Assembly (NCBI GenBank): GCA_027574665.1
Contig: CM050652.1
Coordinates: 10,954,589 to 11,018,588, forward strand
From: Rhynochetos jubatus
Taxonomy: Eukaryota; Chordata; Aves; Eurypygiformes; Rhynochetidae
Direction of reading: 5' to 3'
Length of the DNA stretch: 64,000 bases
Shown here: in pieces, positions 41,562 to 55,351 of the stretch
How positions within the stretch are numbered: position 1 is the stretch's first letter
Layout: every line of letters starts with the position of its first letter
Notes under the pieces: generated by a model
Seen by the model: the letters and a program-made list of their open reading frames with translations, nothing else
Told to the model about the DNA's origin: nothing
The model's database searches: none
Position numbers and translations under genes: made by a program

Positions 41562-43276
41562 AGAAATGGGGGAGAACTAGTGACAAAGGCTGAGGAAAAG
41601 GCTGATGTACTTAGTGACTCCTTTGCCCCCGTCTTTAATAATAGAACCAGTTGTTTTCCAGGTACCCAGCCCGCTGTGCTGCAAGACAGGGACGGGGAGC
41701 AGAATGAAGCCCCCTCCCCCCAATCCAAGGGGAAATGGTTACTGCTGCACCACTTGAACACACACTATGGGTCCAGATGGGATCCACCGAAAGGGACTGA
41801 GGGAGCTGGCAGAAGTGATCACCAAGCCACTTTTCATCATTTACCAGCAGTCCTGGCTAACCGGGGAGGTCGCTGTTGACTGGAGGTTCTTCTAGTAGGA
41901 CTGGAAGAAGAATCCAGGCAACTACAGGCCTGTCAGCCTGACCTTTGTGCCAGGCAAGATTATGGATCAGATCATCTTGAATGCCATCTCATGACATATA
42001 CATGACAACAGAGTAATCAGGCCCAATCAGCATGGGTTTATGAAAGGTCCTGCTTAACTAACATGATCTCCTTCTATGACAAGGTGACTGGCTAAGTGCA
42101 TGAGGGAAAAGCTGTGGAAGTTGTCTACATAGGAAAGCCTTTGACACCATTTCCCAGAGCATTATCAATGAGAAATTGGCGGCTCATGACTTGGATGGGC
42201 GCACTCTTCACTGGGTAAAAAAATTGTCTGGATGGTCGGGCCCAAGGAGTTGTGGTGAATGGAGTTAAATCCAGTTGGCGGCCAGTCACAAGTGGTGTTC
42301 CCCAGGGCTCAGTACTGGGGCCAGTTCTATTTAATATCTTCATCAATGATCTGGACAAGGGGATCAAATGCACCCTCAGTAAGTTTGCAGACAGCACCAA
42401 GTTGAGTGGGAGCGTTGATCTGCGTGAGGTCAGGAAGGCTCTTCAGAGGGGTCTGGACAGGCTGGATCGATGGGCTGAGGCCAATGATATGGGGTTCAAC
42501 CAGGACAAGTGCCAGGTCCTGCACTTGGGTCACAACAATGCCCTGCAACACTACAGGCTTGGGATAGAGTGTCTGGAAAGCTGCCAGGCAGAAAAGGACC
42601 TGGGGGTGTTAGTTGACAGCCAGCTGAATATGAGCCAGCTGTGGGCGCAGGTGGCCAAGAAGGCCAACGGCATCCTGTCCTGCATTAGGAACAGTGTGGC
42701 CAGCAGGACCAGGGCAGGGATTGTCCCCCTGTACTTGGGCTCTGGTGAGGCTGCACCTCGAATCCTGTGTTCAGTTTTGGGCCCCTCACTGCAAGAAAGA
42801 CACTGAGGTGCTGGAGCCTGTCCAGAGAAGGGCAGCAGAGCTGGTGCAGGGTCTGGAGCACAAGTCCTGTGAGGAGCGGCTGAGAGAGCTGGGGTTTAGT
42901 CTGGAGGAAGCTGAGGGGAGACCTCATAATTCTCTACAGCTACCTGAAAGGAGGTTTTAGTGAGATGGGTGTTGGTCTCTTCTTCCAAGTACCAAGTGAT
43001 AGGATGCAAGGAAATGGCCTCAAGTTGTGCTAGGGGAGGTTTGTATTGGATATTAGGAAAATTATCTTCACTGAAAAGGTTATTAGGCATTGGAAAAGGC
43101 TGCCCAGGGAAATGGTTGAGTCATCATCCCTGGAGGGATTTAAGAGATTCATGGCTGTGGTTCTTGACAGAGAAGAGGGAGACATGGTTTAGTGGTGGGC
43201 TTGCTAGTGTTAGGTTAACGTTTGGACTTGATGATCTTAAAGGTCTTTTCCAATCTCAGTGATTCTATGATTTACA
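41562..43276 (+). mobile_element. 5'-truncated CR1 LINE with broken reverse-transcriptase frame
   Basis: About 1.7 kb of the CR1 ORF2 and 3' end. Visible pieces in order: VTKAEEKADVLSDSF and NNRTSC (41580 on), a decayed fingers/palm region with deletions near 41890 and around 42100-42230, then an open frame at 42252-42806 with [20 protein letters not shown] and FADSTKLSG. The second Asp of the usual F/YADD catalytic box is Ser here. A one-base frameshift near 42735 moves the rest ([22 protein letters not shown]) to another frame. The 3' end at 43276 keeps TTTTCCAATCTCAGTGATTC-like tail sequence. It is inactive. Its frame features tie it to the minus-strand copy at 28.3-29.2 kb. Confidence 0.95.
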
Positions 43277-46200
43277 AAAGATTTCATGTGTTTCAGTTTG
43301 AGTTGTGGAGCTATTGCTGCTTTTCTCAATTTATTTTTCTGAGGATTTACAGAAACTTCTTGCTGTGCTTAATAAGAATTGTGGATTTCCTCAGTGGATT
43401 AGTGCTTTGCCTAGATAGCATGTGTTAAGTGCTGACTGAAGCTTGCATTCTTGATCATGTTTAAGAACATACCTATACATAAGCTTTTTTTTTTTTAATA
43501 AATACATATATACACATATGTATGAAGACATGCAGTACAGCAGAAAAAGAAGTTAGTGACTGACCGAAACAGTAATAAATTTCTGATCAAGATAAATTGG
43601 TGCCCCAATATATTACTCCGTAATTCTTTAATAGCATTTCTGCTGCTGCTGCTGGTTTTGATGCCTGCTTATTTTGCTAGCATTACACATAATGTGAATT
43701 GTAAGATGGTGTGATGAAAGGAATGCTTTGGGTTTCCCTTCCTAAAAGAAGCAGAATCTATTTAAATATTTTATTTGTATTTAAATAACCTCCTACACTT
43801 ACCAAAAGAATGATTGACATTGGACTTCAGATTCATATCCCTTATACCTCTCAGGAGATGGAGATATTTGGATATATAGAGAAGGATAGGTGGATATACA
43901 GAAAAGAATTTGAAAAATTCATCAATTTATATATTGTCTGTGAAATAAGAGATTTTTCTCTTGCAGTGCTGTAGTCTTCAGAATGTATCGCATTAATTGT
44001 GTATGCAGTTTGAAGTTTTAAAGTGGTGACCTGTTCCTGTTTATGAGAATTCATGGGTTAAGAATTTGGGGCCTATTTGGCCTTGTGGTCTAAATGACAT
44101 ATAGCAAAATAACTAATATCAAGCTAAAGGTCAAATATGAGAACTTAAGAGTTGGTTGCACAAAAGGAAAAAAAGCATGTTCTGGTGCTGTAGGAGTGGG
44201 AAATTGAAATTAAGGCTTCTGGCCATGTCTTTGTCTTGGATTTGCTTATTTTCTTCCCTGTTGCTTCACTTTTCTCACCAATAAAACAAAAACAGTTCTG
44301 AGCTATTTCACAAGGAGCCTGAGACGCTCAGCAATATTTGAAAATGTCTGTGATGCTAAAGTGTGGATGTCGCTGGGAGTTACATGGTACGTTACTTGCT
44401 AAAGCTTGTCAGCTGGGGAGAGGTCAGCTGGTATCTGCAAAAGGCAGATTTTTCGAGATATTTCCCAATAGACAAGCCACTTTGTATCTGTTTAGCAGGT
44501 AATATGTATTGAATGGAATGCAGTTGTAGGGGGAAAAAAAGTATTATACATGTTTTTCTTCTCATCTTTTGTTCGCTGCTTTTTTCCCAGACTGCTTGAT
44601 AGCTTTGATCTTTCTACCTATCTCAAATGTTTTTCAGTCCCTGTATATCCCAATTCTGAATGCTGATTCTTTCTTCATTTTGCCACCTTTTTCTATTAAG
44701 GTTCCCCCCTCCCTTTCTTTTCTCTTATACTGTCATCTTAATAAAAGCATCAGTCTGTACTGCCTCTCGTTAGTCATTTTTCTATCTGTCATCATATCCA
44801 CAGAGCACATATAGGAAACCAATCAAAATCTCTGTTTCACTCCCCTTGAATCCTCTAATATCCTGGTGTTAGGGTAGGAATTTTAATAATTGTAAAGCAA
44901 GATGCTCTTTGTGAGAGGAGGTTGAGACTGGAAAAGAGGAGGCTTTTAGCAATGCAGAACTAATGATCAGAAGAAAGTTTGAGAATGCCAACCTTTTCTC
45001 TTGTCCATCAGTGTAACTCTTGGGGCCCTGGGGGTTGCGGGAGTTGTGTCAGGAAGGGGCCAACAGCTCACTGTAACTACCCAAGGGGAGGGGAAATGTC
45101 TCTAGTATTTAGATTTTTCACTGAGGTTCTGTATAATTTTCCATTGGTTTGCAAGTTGATCCTTCTCTGAATAGAAGGATAAAGACAAAGTCCTTGTAAG
45201 ACTGTCAGATTAGTATTTCTGTTTCTGACCATCTCCAGAATTGCAAGGTTCAAGCAGCATTAAACTCAAACCCCTTTGTTCAAAGTTGCATGTTAAGTTG
45301 AATCGATTAACGTATCTTTCAAGTTATTCAGTTGCCCTATATATGGCCAAAGATTATACTGGTGGTTTGAGGTCATCTAGACGAAGTTCTCTAACACTCT
45401 GAGTGGCCCAGTAACAGGCTTGGGTATTCCTGCCCAAACCTGTGAATAAGACGTCTTCATTGCCTCAGACCTGAGGATCATTCTGGGAGATCCCAAAGAT
45501 ATAAATATGTTGGGTACTGAGAAATAATCTAGTAAAAAGTACATCCAGATCCTATACCTTGCTATACAATTACAAGACAAATTTAATTATATTAGAACTT
45601 CATGATACTTTAAAATAAAAAGCTATGGTTGTCCTGTTTACATGATTTCCAAGTGTTTTTCTCCAAGCCCCTCTTATTTTAGCTGAGATAAGGAATAAAC
45701 TTTTTATATAGCCAAAAAAAGGAGCAGCTGTCACTGGTGGTGACATACTGTATAGGGTGGCTTCAGATTTTAACAATAGAATGTTTTGCCTCCAAATGTC
45801 ATCTGTGGTTTTGTAAGTGACTCACTGAGCCCACGGCATCGTATACAAACTACATTTACTTTCTTTTTACTACAATAGCATTTTTGTGACATATGTTTTT
45901 CTTTACTGCAATAATTAGGGGCAAATGCCAGTCTGAGAAATACCCAACTGACACATTGCGTATAGATATATTGAGAATATTTTATTCAACAAAATATGGG
46001 TTGTAATTAATTTTACACCTTTGATAGAATGTGATTTTGTAAGAATATGGACTTTTTGAAGCATCAACTGGTATTTGAAATTGTGCATGTTCTTTCTTCC
46101 AGTTATATACAAAGTGATAGGTTATATTGTTAGCTGGTTTTCAGAAAATCATCCAAACTTAAATAAGCATTTTTATGGTACTTAGGAGAAAGGTAATGTG

Positions 46201-49200
46201 GTCAGTAATCATTAAAGGCTCTAATTACAGGTATTTGGGCTTTTGGTACCTTAATGTGTGAAAAATTGTAATGCCACTATTGCTATTATATTTCTGATAT
46301 GTGTAACTGAAAGCTGGCTCAGTTTGGCTAATTCAGAGTTATGAATGGTCCTCGTATTTGTCACATGGTCAACTGGTCAAAGAGAAAAATTATTTTACTG
46401 TTATGAGAAGCCAATTTTAAACGTCAGTTTGAAGGCTTTTACACAATATTCTTTGGTTACTTCATATTTTACTGGAGTTCAAATCAGTTACACATAGCCG
46501 TGAATTTCGTTGCCCTTTTTGGACATTTTTATCAGTGACATTTCAATCTTCTGACTTGCCTTCACCTCCCAGCCAACAGATAAATGTTCAGTTTGGAGGA
46601 TTGTTGTTCCATCTACTCCTTTATCTAATCAAAAACTCTTCTCATCTGCTTTGTTGGCTGATGGTAACATTAACGTTCACTGAAGTATTTGAAAACATCT
46701 GGCTCATATATTTTCTTAATTAAGTTACAGAATTTGTAAACTTGGGTTGATGTAACTCTCCATTCTATAAATGTATTATTTCTCTCGTTCATTTTACATC
46801 AGCATTTGTCAATCTATGTCTGTATTGACCTTGACCCTTTGTTCGATTTACATCATGTGCAACTATAGTGCAGTACACTTTCCTTGTTAACTGCTTCAAC
46901 CGTTTGAGTCAATATTCCTGTCATTTTTTTAAATGTCATTTTTGTATCTGTAATTACCAACCCATATGCTAGATACCTGACCTTCATAGAAATAATTATC
47001 CTGATACATTTGCAGGAGTGCTAGCGAGCAATTTAGATTTGCAGTTTAATGTTAGTGGCATTTCAGTGGGAAATTTTTCACTTGTCACTAAATTTTCACT
47101 CGAACAGCTGAACTGCTGTTTGCTATAGTCCAAGACAAGACATGCACTGACCATAAGATTGAATTTATGGTTACTTTTACATTAGGTCATTAAATAATTT
47201 GCATATAATGGCATTGATGAAGCAGAACAGTGCTTTCATGCTTCTTTTTTCAGGTGGAATTGGCTTCTGTTGAGCAGAGCTACCCGCCAGATAGTGCTCT
47301 TCAGCTTTCCAAGTAGAAGATCTGTACTTTTGTCCCATCTCACAATTAGAATTAATGTTCAGACATTGTCTTTTTAAAATTACTTTACATCAGTAATTTT
47401 CCCATCATGGCTACAAAATTAGGTCAAGGCAAGCTGAAATAATTCCACAGCACAATACTGTTTGCACTCCCACATGGTTAATGTACCTAATAATCATGGG
47501 GTGATTAATTGGTTACTTCTGTACGAAACTTGTGTAAGAAACACCATTGAGTGTGTCAGTGTTTTGCATCCAAGTGAATTGATTACAGTTGTGTGATCAT
47601 TTAGTGGGTTTGCTTAAGCAGGGAAATATGCTGCTTAAGCACAGTGAATAAAAATCACCACATGATATTAAGGGGAAATGGAAAAATGAATGACCATAAT
47701 TTGTTTGAGTCTGGGGAACGTACTTTTATAAAAGATAATGGCTTTAAAATCACACAGTGGAAATGTTAGGGTACAGTTGGGAGTCTTACATTTTAATCAC
47801 AGTGGAGGGTTGGTCCTACCAAAATTATTCTTTTCTGAGAAATATGGCATACATTAAAGGAATGTTCAAGCTGAAAAATTGGTTCTATGTGATTCAGTTC
47901 CCTGTGTTCATGTATTTTAAAAGCAAAGTTTGCATTGTGACACTGCGAGAAATGGAAAATATGTTTTATCTTCATTGTCTCATCCTGTTTTCACACTTTT
48001 GTTACTGTTAATAATTTAGATACTTTATAATATAGTTAGAGTGCTGTTATTATGAAAATTAAAGTCCTGATAAATAGAATATTAGAAAAATAAATAAGCC
48101 ACCTTTGTCATATACAACTGAGTTTTTTAGAATGCCTGGTCAAGTACAACATTGCATTTTTCAAAGTTAAAGTACTTGATCATGCTTTTGCATGTTTTTT
48201 GAAACAGTTGTCCCCTTGGGACACATCAGGAACTACATATTGATGGCAAAGGGGACAGAAAACATTGCATAGTCATTTGTGAATAACTTACTCCCACGGA
48301 TTTTAATTACCTAGGGAGCAGAGCTATAAAAGTGGGACCGAACAGTAACTGTCTTTCATAATTAGAAAGACAAATGAAGATTCGTATATGGGTATCCTCA
48401 TAGTGTATATCCCTGCCAGGATTTTTAGCAAATACAGTCCTCAAGAATAGCAGCTATATCAAAAAACAGCATCAGTGTCTCACCAAAAGACAATATTAAG
48501 TCATGAGTAATGGGAAGATTAAGCTCCCTGGAAAAATAAGTACAATATGAAGATAGCAAGGTATTAGGTTAGTTGTGAACTACTTAATTCTTAAAATCTA
48601 AGTAGTGGGTTTTCTTCATACAGGAGTGGCTTGTGATACATGAATGATGTTAGAAGATGAGGCAGGCAAATTCATGTAATTCATGGGACAGTTTGACACA
48701 TGCTTTTTGCAAAAATAAGAAATTACAGGTCAAGCCATGAGTAACAAGCCAGCATACCGACCGCTGTAATATTAGTGCCTGGTGCTTAGTGATTTATTTT
48801 AGGCATGTGAGTAGGCTGAGCAGTTATTGAAATTTGTGATCTTATTTACCTTATCTTCTATACAGTACTACTGAACCAATTAGCAGTATGGAGATTTAAG
48901 CCAACAAGGATTAGTTTTTAAGTTATTTTAAGGTTTTTCACATGGTTGACAAAATTACATTTATGTTTACTTTCACTGAAGACCCTTAATCAGGAAAAGA
49001 CATAATAATCTGGTTTCAACTGAAATGTAAATTAGGAGTTCTGGATTTTAGTGCCTTTACTGAGATGGAGTTTTACAGATTTTTTGGACATCCAGTCATA
49101 AAAACCCACAAAAAATCTGCATAGATAAAACAGTTTGAAAGTTGGCCAAGACACTAGATACTCGAGTATCTTAAATAAAAATCACTGTGTTGTAGTTAGA

Positions 49201-49389
49201 AGGAGATTTTCATTTGAATAGAGTTAAACACAGATTATGTGCAGTGATATGTACTTTCATTCAAGACTATAGTTAGATTCATACATGTTATGTCATTTTT
49301 TAAGAGAAGCCTCATCTTTGATTTTAGATAGATTGATACAGAGGTAGCTAAAAAGTGAGACACAGTTCTGCGTCTCTCCCTCTATACTG

Positions 49390-49440
49390 ATATATGTATA
49401 TGTTTATGTACTTAGAAATGTATATGTGTATACTTATACA
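49390..49440. repeat. TATG/TATA-rich simple sequence
   Basis: Irregular TATATGTATATG units with interruptions, simple sequence upstream of the next exon. Confidence 0.7.
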
Positions 49441-50146
49441 AAGTTTAAAGAGATCATAAACTGATTTCTACTTGCGCAGGCAACATTTTGCGAATACAAA
49501 GATGTATATATAAGGACACAATGTGAAAAACTCATATAAAAGAATTTTTCGGGGAGTAGTCTTTACAGATACGTGGGTGAAAGAGTGCAAATATGTTTTC
49601 TCAATACACAAATCTGTACTATTTTAACAATATCCTTCTATTTAGAGCTGTACTCTCATGTGCTTCCTTTGTCACATGAATGTATTTCTGTAGAGTATAT
49701 GTACTAAATGATTATGATCTGCAAGTTTCACTGTAAACCAGAAGACTAATACATGCAATATTCAAGTCACATGATAATCCAACAATTATTTTTCAGTAAA
49801 TAAAAAAGTAATATCTATATTTCCCCATGTGTTTTATTTCCCTAACTTTGCATTTCTCAGTTCAATTTCGTTATCTGAGCTTGAAACAAAATTTGTGGGA
49901 GTTTTTCCACTATAGTAGATTTTTTTTGGATTGTAACAAAGAATGAAGCACCAAATACCCTTTTTTAATGTATCTGTTGCCCAATTTTTAAATCTCCAGA
50001 CATTGCTGGACATTCTCAACATAGTGGAAATAAAAATCCAGGTGTGACATGCTTTACTCATGGATGAAGAAACCGTTAGTCTTTACTACTACAGTACCTA
50101 GGAAAGAGAATTAACTATCTTAATACTATTTCTCTTTATTTTACAG

Positions 50147-50305
50147 TTTAACAATAATGCTCAGAATGTCAGTTGCTTTAATCATCTTGTCCAAGCTAAT
50201 GTGAGGAACAAGAAGAAGCTGAAAGAAGCTGTCTATAAAATCTCTGCTAAAGGAATTACAGATTACAAAAAAGGCTTTAGCTATGCTTTTGAACAGCTGC
50301 TAAAT
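50147..50305 (+). CDS. CACNA2D1: CACNA2D1 internal exon, central VWA domain
   Basis: The exon reads [20 protein letters not shown], then [33 protein letters not shown]. It is 53 codons in phase 0 at both ends. The Thr of ITDY is the family's third MIDAS residue, on the second metal-binding loop. NVS within AQNVSC is a glycosylation sequon, and the final Asn forms another with the next exon (N-H-S). The acceptor has a strong TTTCTCTTTATTTTACAG tract; the donor is GTAAGT at 50306. It differs from remembered mammalian sequence mainly at exposed positions (for example [10 protein letters not shown] in place of VLKDAVNNIT). Confidence 0.97.
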
Positions 50306-53300
50306 GTAAGTATGAAAGTCATCTCTCTCTGCTTTAAAGTGAAGAACTTGAATGTGCAGATGGCCACAGCATGCTCTTCCTTCACGTAACCGAGTGATAA
50401 CCAGTACAATACCTTTTTAGCAAGTAAGTTTATCCCAGTATGCAGTTTTCTTTGCAGATCCCCCAGCAGGTTGCTAAGATTTGGAAATAAATCTGTTTTT
50501 CAATGTGCTGTACTGTTTTTACTTCATTCATTAAGCTAGTTTTTCATTTAACATGTGATTCTCAGTTGGCATATAGCTGTGGTAGTGGTTAATTTGCAGG
50601 TAATTGTAAAACAGAAAGTTCTATGTTACAGTGTTGTTATTTCAATTTTGCCACAGTTTCTCCTAACAATGTTTAGTTAACCTATAATTTCATATTTATT
50701 GCCAGTCATAAATAGACGACCATGGCTTCAGCAGCACAGAGGGGAGCAAATTACGTAGTTAATAGAGGAATATTAGGGATCTGGGAGTATTCTAGTTCCT
50801 TTCTCTTTCTCACATATCGAAAGAATAATTTCCTCAAAAATTAAATACATTGTGTCCATGTTTTTATGATATTGTACTTTCTAATTTGCACCCAGGCACT
50901 ACCTTTATGAGCAGTAATGCTTCCCATTTAGTAAAAATGTTGGGGGGTTGTAAGTAAATTTTTTAATATTTTGTGTAGTTGTTTAAAAAAAAAAAATCAT
51001 TTTTATAAAGACTGCATATTGAATCTTCACCTTAGTGGAAATAAAGCTATAACAATATAGAGAAGTTAAGAATCAAGCTTAATAAATATGGAGAGTATTG
51101 TTTTTATTAAATATGTAAGTGATGTCTCTCAGTGTAAAAATCTTTACTTTTTCCCCTAGTCTGCCAGTTTCTGGACTTTAGGGTGCTTCCTTACCATTGT
51201 ATATGCAGCTTATGGATGGAGTTGGATGAAAAATTCCTAACTTTGTCAGATTTTGATAGAGGAAAAGAAAATACAGTATTTTCAAGGGTATTTTCTCAGC
51301 AGAGCACTATGTAGATGAGCAGAGGTCTTCGGTGGGGAAATGATTGGGTGCCCTCTGCTGATGTTAATATAAAACTGCAAACAGGATTTTAAAAGCTATT
51401 GCGCTTTTCAGGCCAGGCTGGAGAACATTTTCCCTTTTTCTGCATCTCTTGCCATCTCATACAGAGGGAACCAGGAAGGCAAGAATTTTTCCCAAACACA
51501 GCTTGTTCCTCACGGCATTTGTATTTGGTTAACATTATGTATTACGTGTAGAGTAGCCCCAGATACGTATTTTGTGCACAGGCAGTATTAAGAAAACCTG
51601 TCCACAGGGGAAGCCTCAAAGTGAACTCGTTTGTAGGACTGAAAATATAATTGGACCTATCAGTCTCATGGTGGGACCGTCTCTTTCATAATCGGAGACA
51701 GAGGTGCCTCACATAATCACTACAAGTCCGTAATTTGTGGCTGGACGTTGTGCATGTGTATATCAAGGGAAATTAAGATGGCACTAGGTTCTAGAAATAC
51801 AGTCATCCTCTCCAGATACTGGCACATCCGTTTGGCAGGGAGAGTGAAGGGCTGGTGATGGAGTTAACGCTAGACTCTGGTGACATGACGATATAATAGG
51901 GCGATATAATACAGGCTTAAACAAGTAATAAAAAATATGCTTAGGGATAGTTTCCAGTTGTATATTTATGAACTGAAGCAGTCCAATTGCTTTAAGGTCA
52001 ATGGAAATGGAATATTTTTTAACAACAGCTCGAATTTTCATAATAATTTTGTGGGTACTGTTTCTGGGTGACAGTTATGTTAAACAGCTTTCCTGAATGC
52101 CAAAAGTAATATTTCACTTGTGCCATGAAAAGCTTACTGTCTCATGCGTTGCTAGATGGAAATAGGCACTTCTGGTTTTTTCAACATACTAATTCAAGTG
52201 ATTATCAATAATCTGAATTTTTATGCAGTATTTTTCCTTTATTTATTGTTATATTAACTTACTATTTCTTTGAAAATAATAACAGACAGCTTCAGCAATT
52301 CAGAAGGGTTTTTTTTCCCCGTAACGTAATTTTTTTGACAAATCAATTGATCTTGAAATCATCTCTTCTTGGTTTGAATATCTGATTTTTGGTTTGATCA
52401 GTGGCATGAAACTCATAATGAAAAATGCATTCATTCAAAAATGTATTATGTCACTAGGTATAATCCGGACCTGCCACAGTTGATTTTAGGGATGTGAAGC
52501 TTGTGTAAAACAAAAGCATTTTTGGGCACAGTATAAAATAGATCATGTCTTGCCTACTGTTTGAAAGAAAAAAAATTAAACCCCCCTTTATCAAGTGCAA
52601 GAGAGAGCTAAAAATAAATACGTAGACTTAGTTCCAACTTGTATTCTTCGGTGGTTTAAGCTTAAGAAGCTGGTTTTTGTACTGTGGATCTGCTGTACAG
52701 GCAACCCATTCCTCTTCAGCTGTGGTCTGTGATGGGAGGGCAGAGACATCCGCTGGATTGCTGAGGCAGACTGTTCAGAGAAACGGTGAAACTCCTGTGT
52801 CAGTGCTTTTGCAAAGCACTTACATTCTCTCCTGGAGCCAGTAACTCTCCATCTTGGTGAAAATGGGTGGGATGTGTTTTAAAGGCAATTCTACCTTCCT
52901 CTTGATCACTTCTATGAGACTGGTGTGTGAAGTTCATTCATTGGGATCCAGTTTTTGTGCTGGGAAAGTATCATATGATTTGAGCTTATTCATAAACAGA
53001 CCTCCAGTATTGTTTGGATGCTGAATCTTAGGTTTTTTTTTTTCCATTACATGACTCTAAAACAGTGTAATGTAAGTGATCTTCTGTAATCACTAGGAGA
53101 TAAAAAGAAAACCCTGCATTTTTCTGATAAGCATATGCTAAATAAGCCACTAGAAAAATCCTGATTTACCCCGTTAAAGAATAGCTCAGCTTCCCTTTGC
53201 CCATAATAGTACTCATTTTAAAATCAATAGGAAAGTTCTATAATATGAGCAGGCTTTGGTCCCCTTCCCTGTCATCTCTTTGGTTTCTCTCTAATTTCAT

Positions 53301-55246
53301 TTTGGCCTATATATTAAATCACTGTAAATGTAGGTGAGTTTATTTATTTATGAAGTATCCTGCTCCACTTTTATTGCTTTTTTAATATCAAAAAGATTGC
53401 AGCCCAAAGCAGTATATTGTACATTATATTTCACAAGCAAAAAATGGTCATAAAATATTTAATTCCAAATGAAACACAGTGTGCTGATGAGATTGGAGGG
53501 AATGTATTGATTTCAAGGGGGTTTTTTATTTGTTGTGACACACAAGAAAATCTTTGGATTTATTTTTTTTTAATCGTTAAATAAGTAGTTATTCACTGAT
53601 TATTGGAACTACCAATACAAATGATCTCTGAAGAGTAATTCTTCATCTGTTAATATAGTGATTGCAAATAAAGGGGGATTTTTGTATTTTAGATTTCTGG
53701 GAGCATTGTAGAACTGTGGATCTGCAATATTGAGGATTATTGGCTAATGTTTGAGGGCTTTCTTTGGTGTTTTGGTCTCCTTATTACAAAAGAACAAGGA
53801 ATCAAGCTGAAGTAGGAAGAAAAATAATGGAAGGGGGCAGGATCATCTTGCCTGACTAGCCAGGTGAAAGTTAGTCAGTATGTAGTCACAAAGACTGAAG
53901 CAAGGGAGAACTAGGTACTTTGTAAGAATGACCTTCCTATTTCTTTTCCTGACTGTGTAGTAAATTCATACAGCAAAATTGAAGCTTGTGAAAGAGGAAG
54001 TTGAATTTATTTTACTGAATCTCCAAGGGTTTTACTGTGTCACATCCAATTACTCGGAAGGACCAAGATGTGTCTGACTAGGACCATTTGTATGCAACAC
54101 AGAGGACAAGGAACGCTGGCTGTAAAATTTGTGAACAATCTGCTTAGACTGCATTCTTAACTTTTAGGGAATAAGAAAAGAAGATGAATGTCAAAGGAGG
54201 ACCCTTTGGTTCCTTTCATAAGGAGCCAAAATTCCTATTCACATCTATTGCTCTGGCTGTGGAACAAGGCTTTTATTACTTTGCATAACACACTCTGTTT
54301 CCCTCAGTGGCTTGACTAGCTACTTTGACTGCTGAATTAGGAGTCAGAGGGTCTGCTTCTCAATACTCTCTATTTCAGGCTTGCTTTCCAGAAATAATGG
54401 AACATGCTCAGTTCTTCACCTCTGAGTTGCAATCTAATTAGGAAAGTAGGTGATGGAGAGATCTTAATACTCTAGGCAGACATATCTTGGCTGCGATATA
54501 TTGTGTGAAATACTTCTATAAAAGTTAGCTATTCATTTCAGTGTATTTAAAAAAATAAAGAAACCCAGGAAAGAATTAAAGAAGTGGAAGATGAAGCTTA
54601 TTTTAAGAAAATTTTACAAAAGTAGCAAATGTAAAAATATTTTTAAGTTTATGAGATAGAGGTTTTTAGATGCATCTATAGGATATCTAAATTAATAGAG
54701 TTTTCATTTAAGCAGTCAGTGAGCTTAATGTTTTCTGTAAGTCGAGGTCCAGCAGAAAAAAATTAATATTCAGTAATACATTAGAGGATAATCATTCCCA
54801 ACTTTCCACAAGGACAACAAGGGTAAGAGAAAGGTAATGATGAGAAAAGAGAAGAGTAAAAATGTTGAGAGGCTCTCACTGTACAAGTCTCATGCAAAAC
54901 ATCTGAAGAGGGGCACTGTGGGGTTGATGTGCGTATGAGCTAAGGAGCTTTCCCTGTGTTGGTAGAGGTAAGAGGAACCAGTAGATCCCCATTCCTCTGT
55001 GTTGGGGCAGATCTGAAATGAGTCATTTTGAACTCTTATGCAACAGAACATTTTTTTTTGTTTCAGATTTAGTTTAGTTTAGTTTCGTTTCATTCAGAAG
55101 GGTTTATTAAAGGAAATCTTAAGACTTTGGAATTTTTGCCATTACTGTCTTAAAGTAGTAATGATGTTGATATGAAAGCCATCAAATATAACAGTTATGC
55201 TTTATAGCCTGTAATTAAAACCAGCTTCTGTTTCTATCTCCTACAG
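50306..55246 (+). other. CACNA2D1: CACNA2D1 intron, unique sequence
   Basis: A 4.94-kb intron from GTAAGT to CTCCTACAG. It holds poly-T and poly-A runs and a short TTTAG repeat (55068-55089) but no transposon or gene that I recognise. Confidence 0.92.
55068..55089. repeat. (TTTAG)n short tandem repeat
   Basis: Three to four TTTAG units, the last reading TTTCG. It lies about 160 bases upstream of the next exon. Confidence 0.8.
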
Positions 55247-55351
55247 CACAGTGTCTCTAGAGCTAACTGTAATAAGATTATTATGTTGTTTACGGATGGT
55301 GGTGAAGAAAGAGCACAAGAAATTTTCCATAAATATAATGAAGACAAAAAA
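55247..55351 (+). CDS. CACNA2D1: CACNA2D1 internal exon, VWA domain with MIDAS Asp
   Basis: The exon reads [35 protein letters not shown], 35 codons in phase 0. The Asp of FTDGG is the last MIDAS residue, so all five expected coordinating positions (DxSxS, Thr, Asp) are present in this gene. The acceptor is TTTCTATCTCCTACAG; the donor is GTAAGT at 55352. In the mammalian protein the next residues would be VRVFTFSVG; I saw no such exon up to 64000, so it lies beyond the window. Confidence 0.97.

Noticed and set aside
42252..42806. 184-codon plus-strand open frame as a host gene
   Set aside because: It is the CR1 reverse-transcriptase region with a mutated catalytic box and a downstream frameshift.
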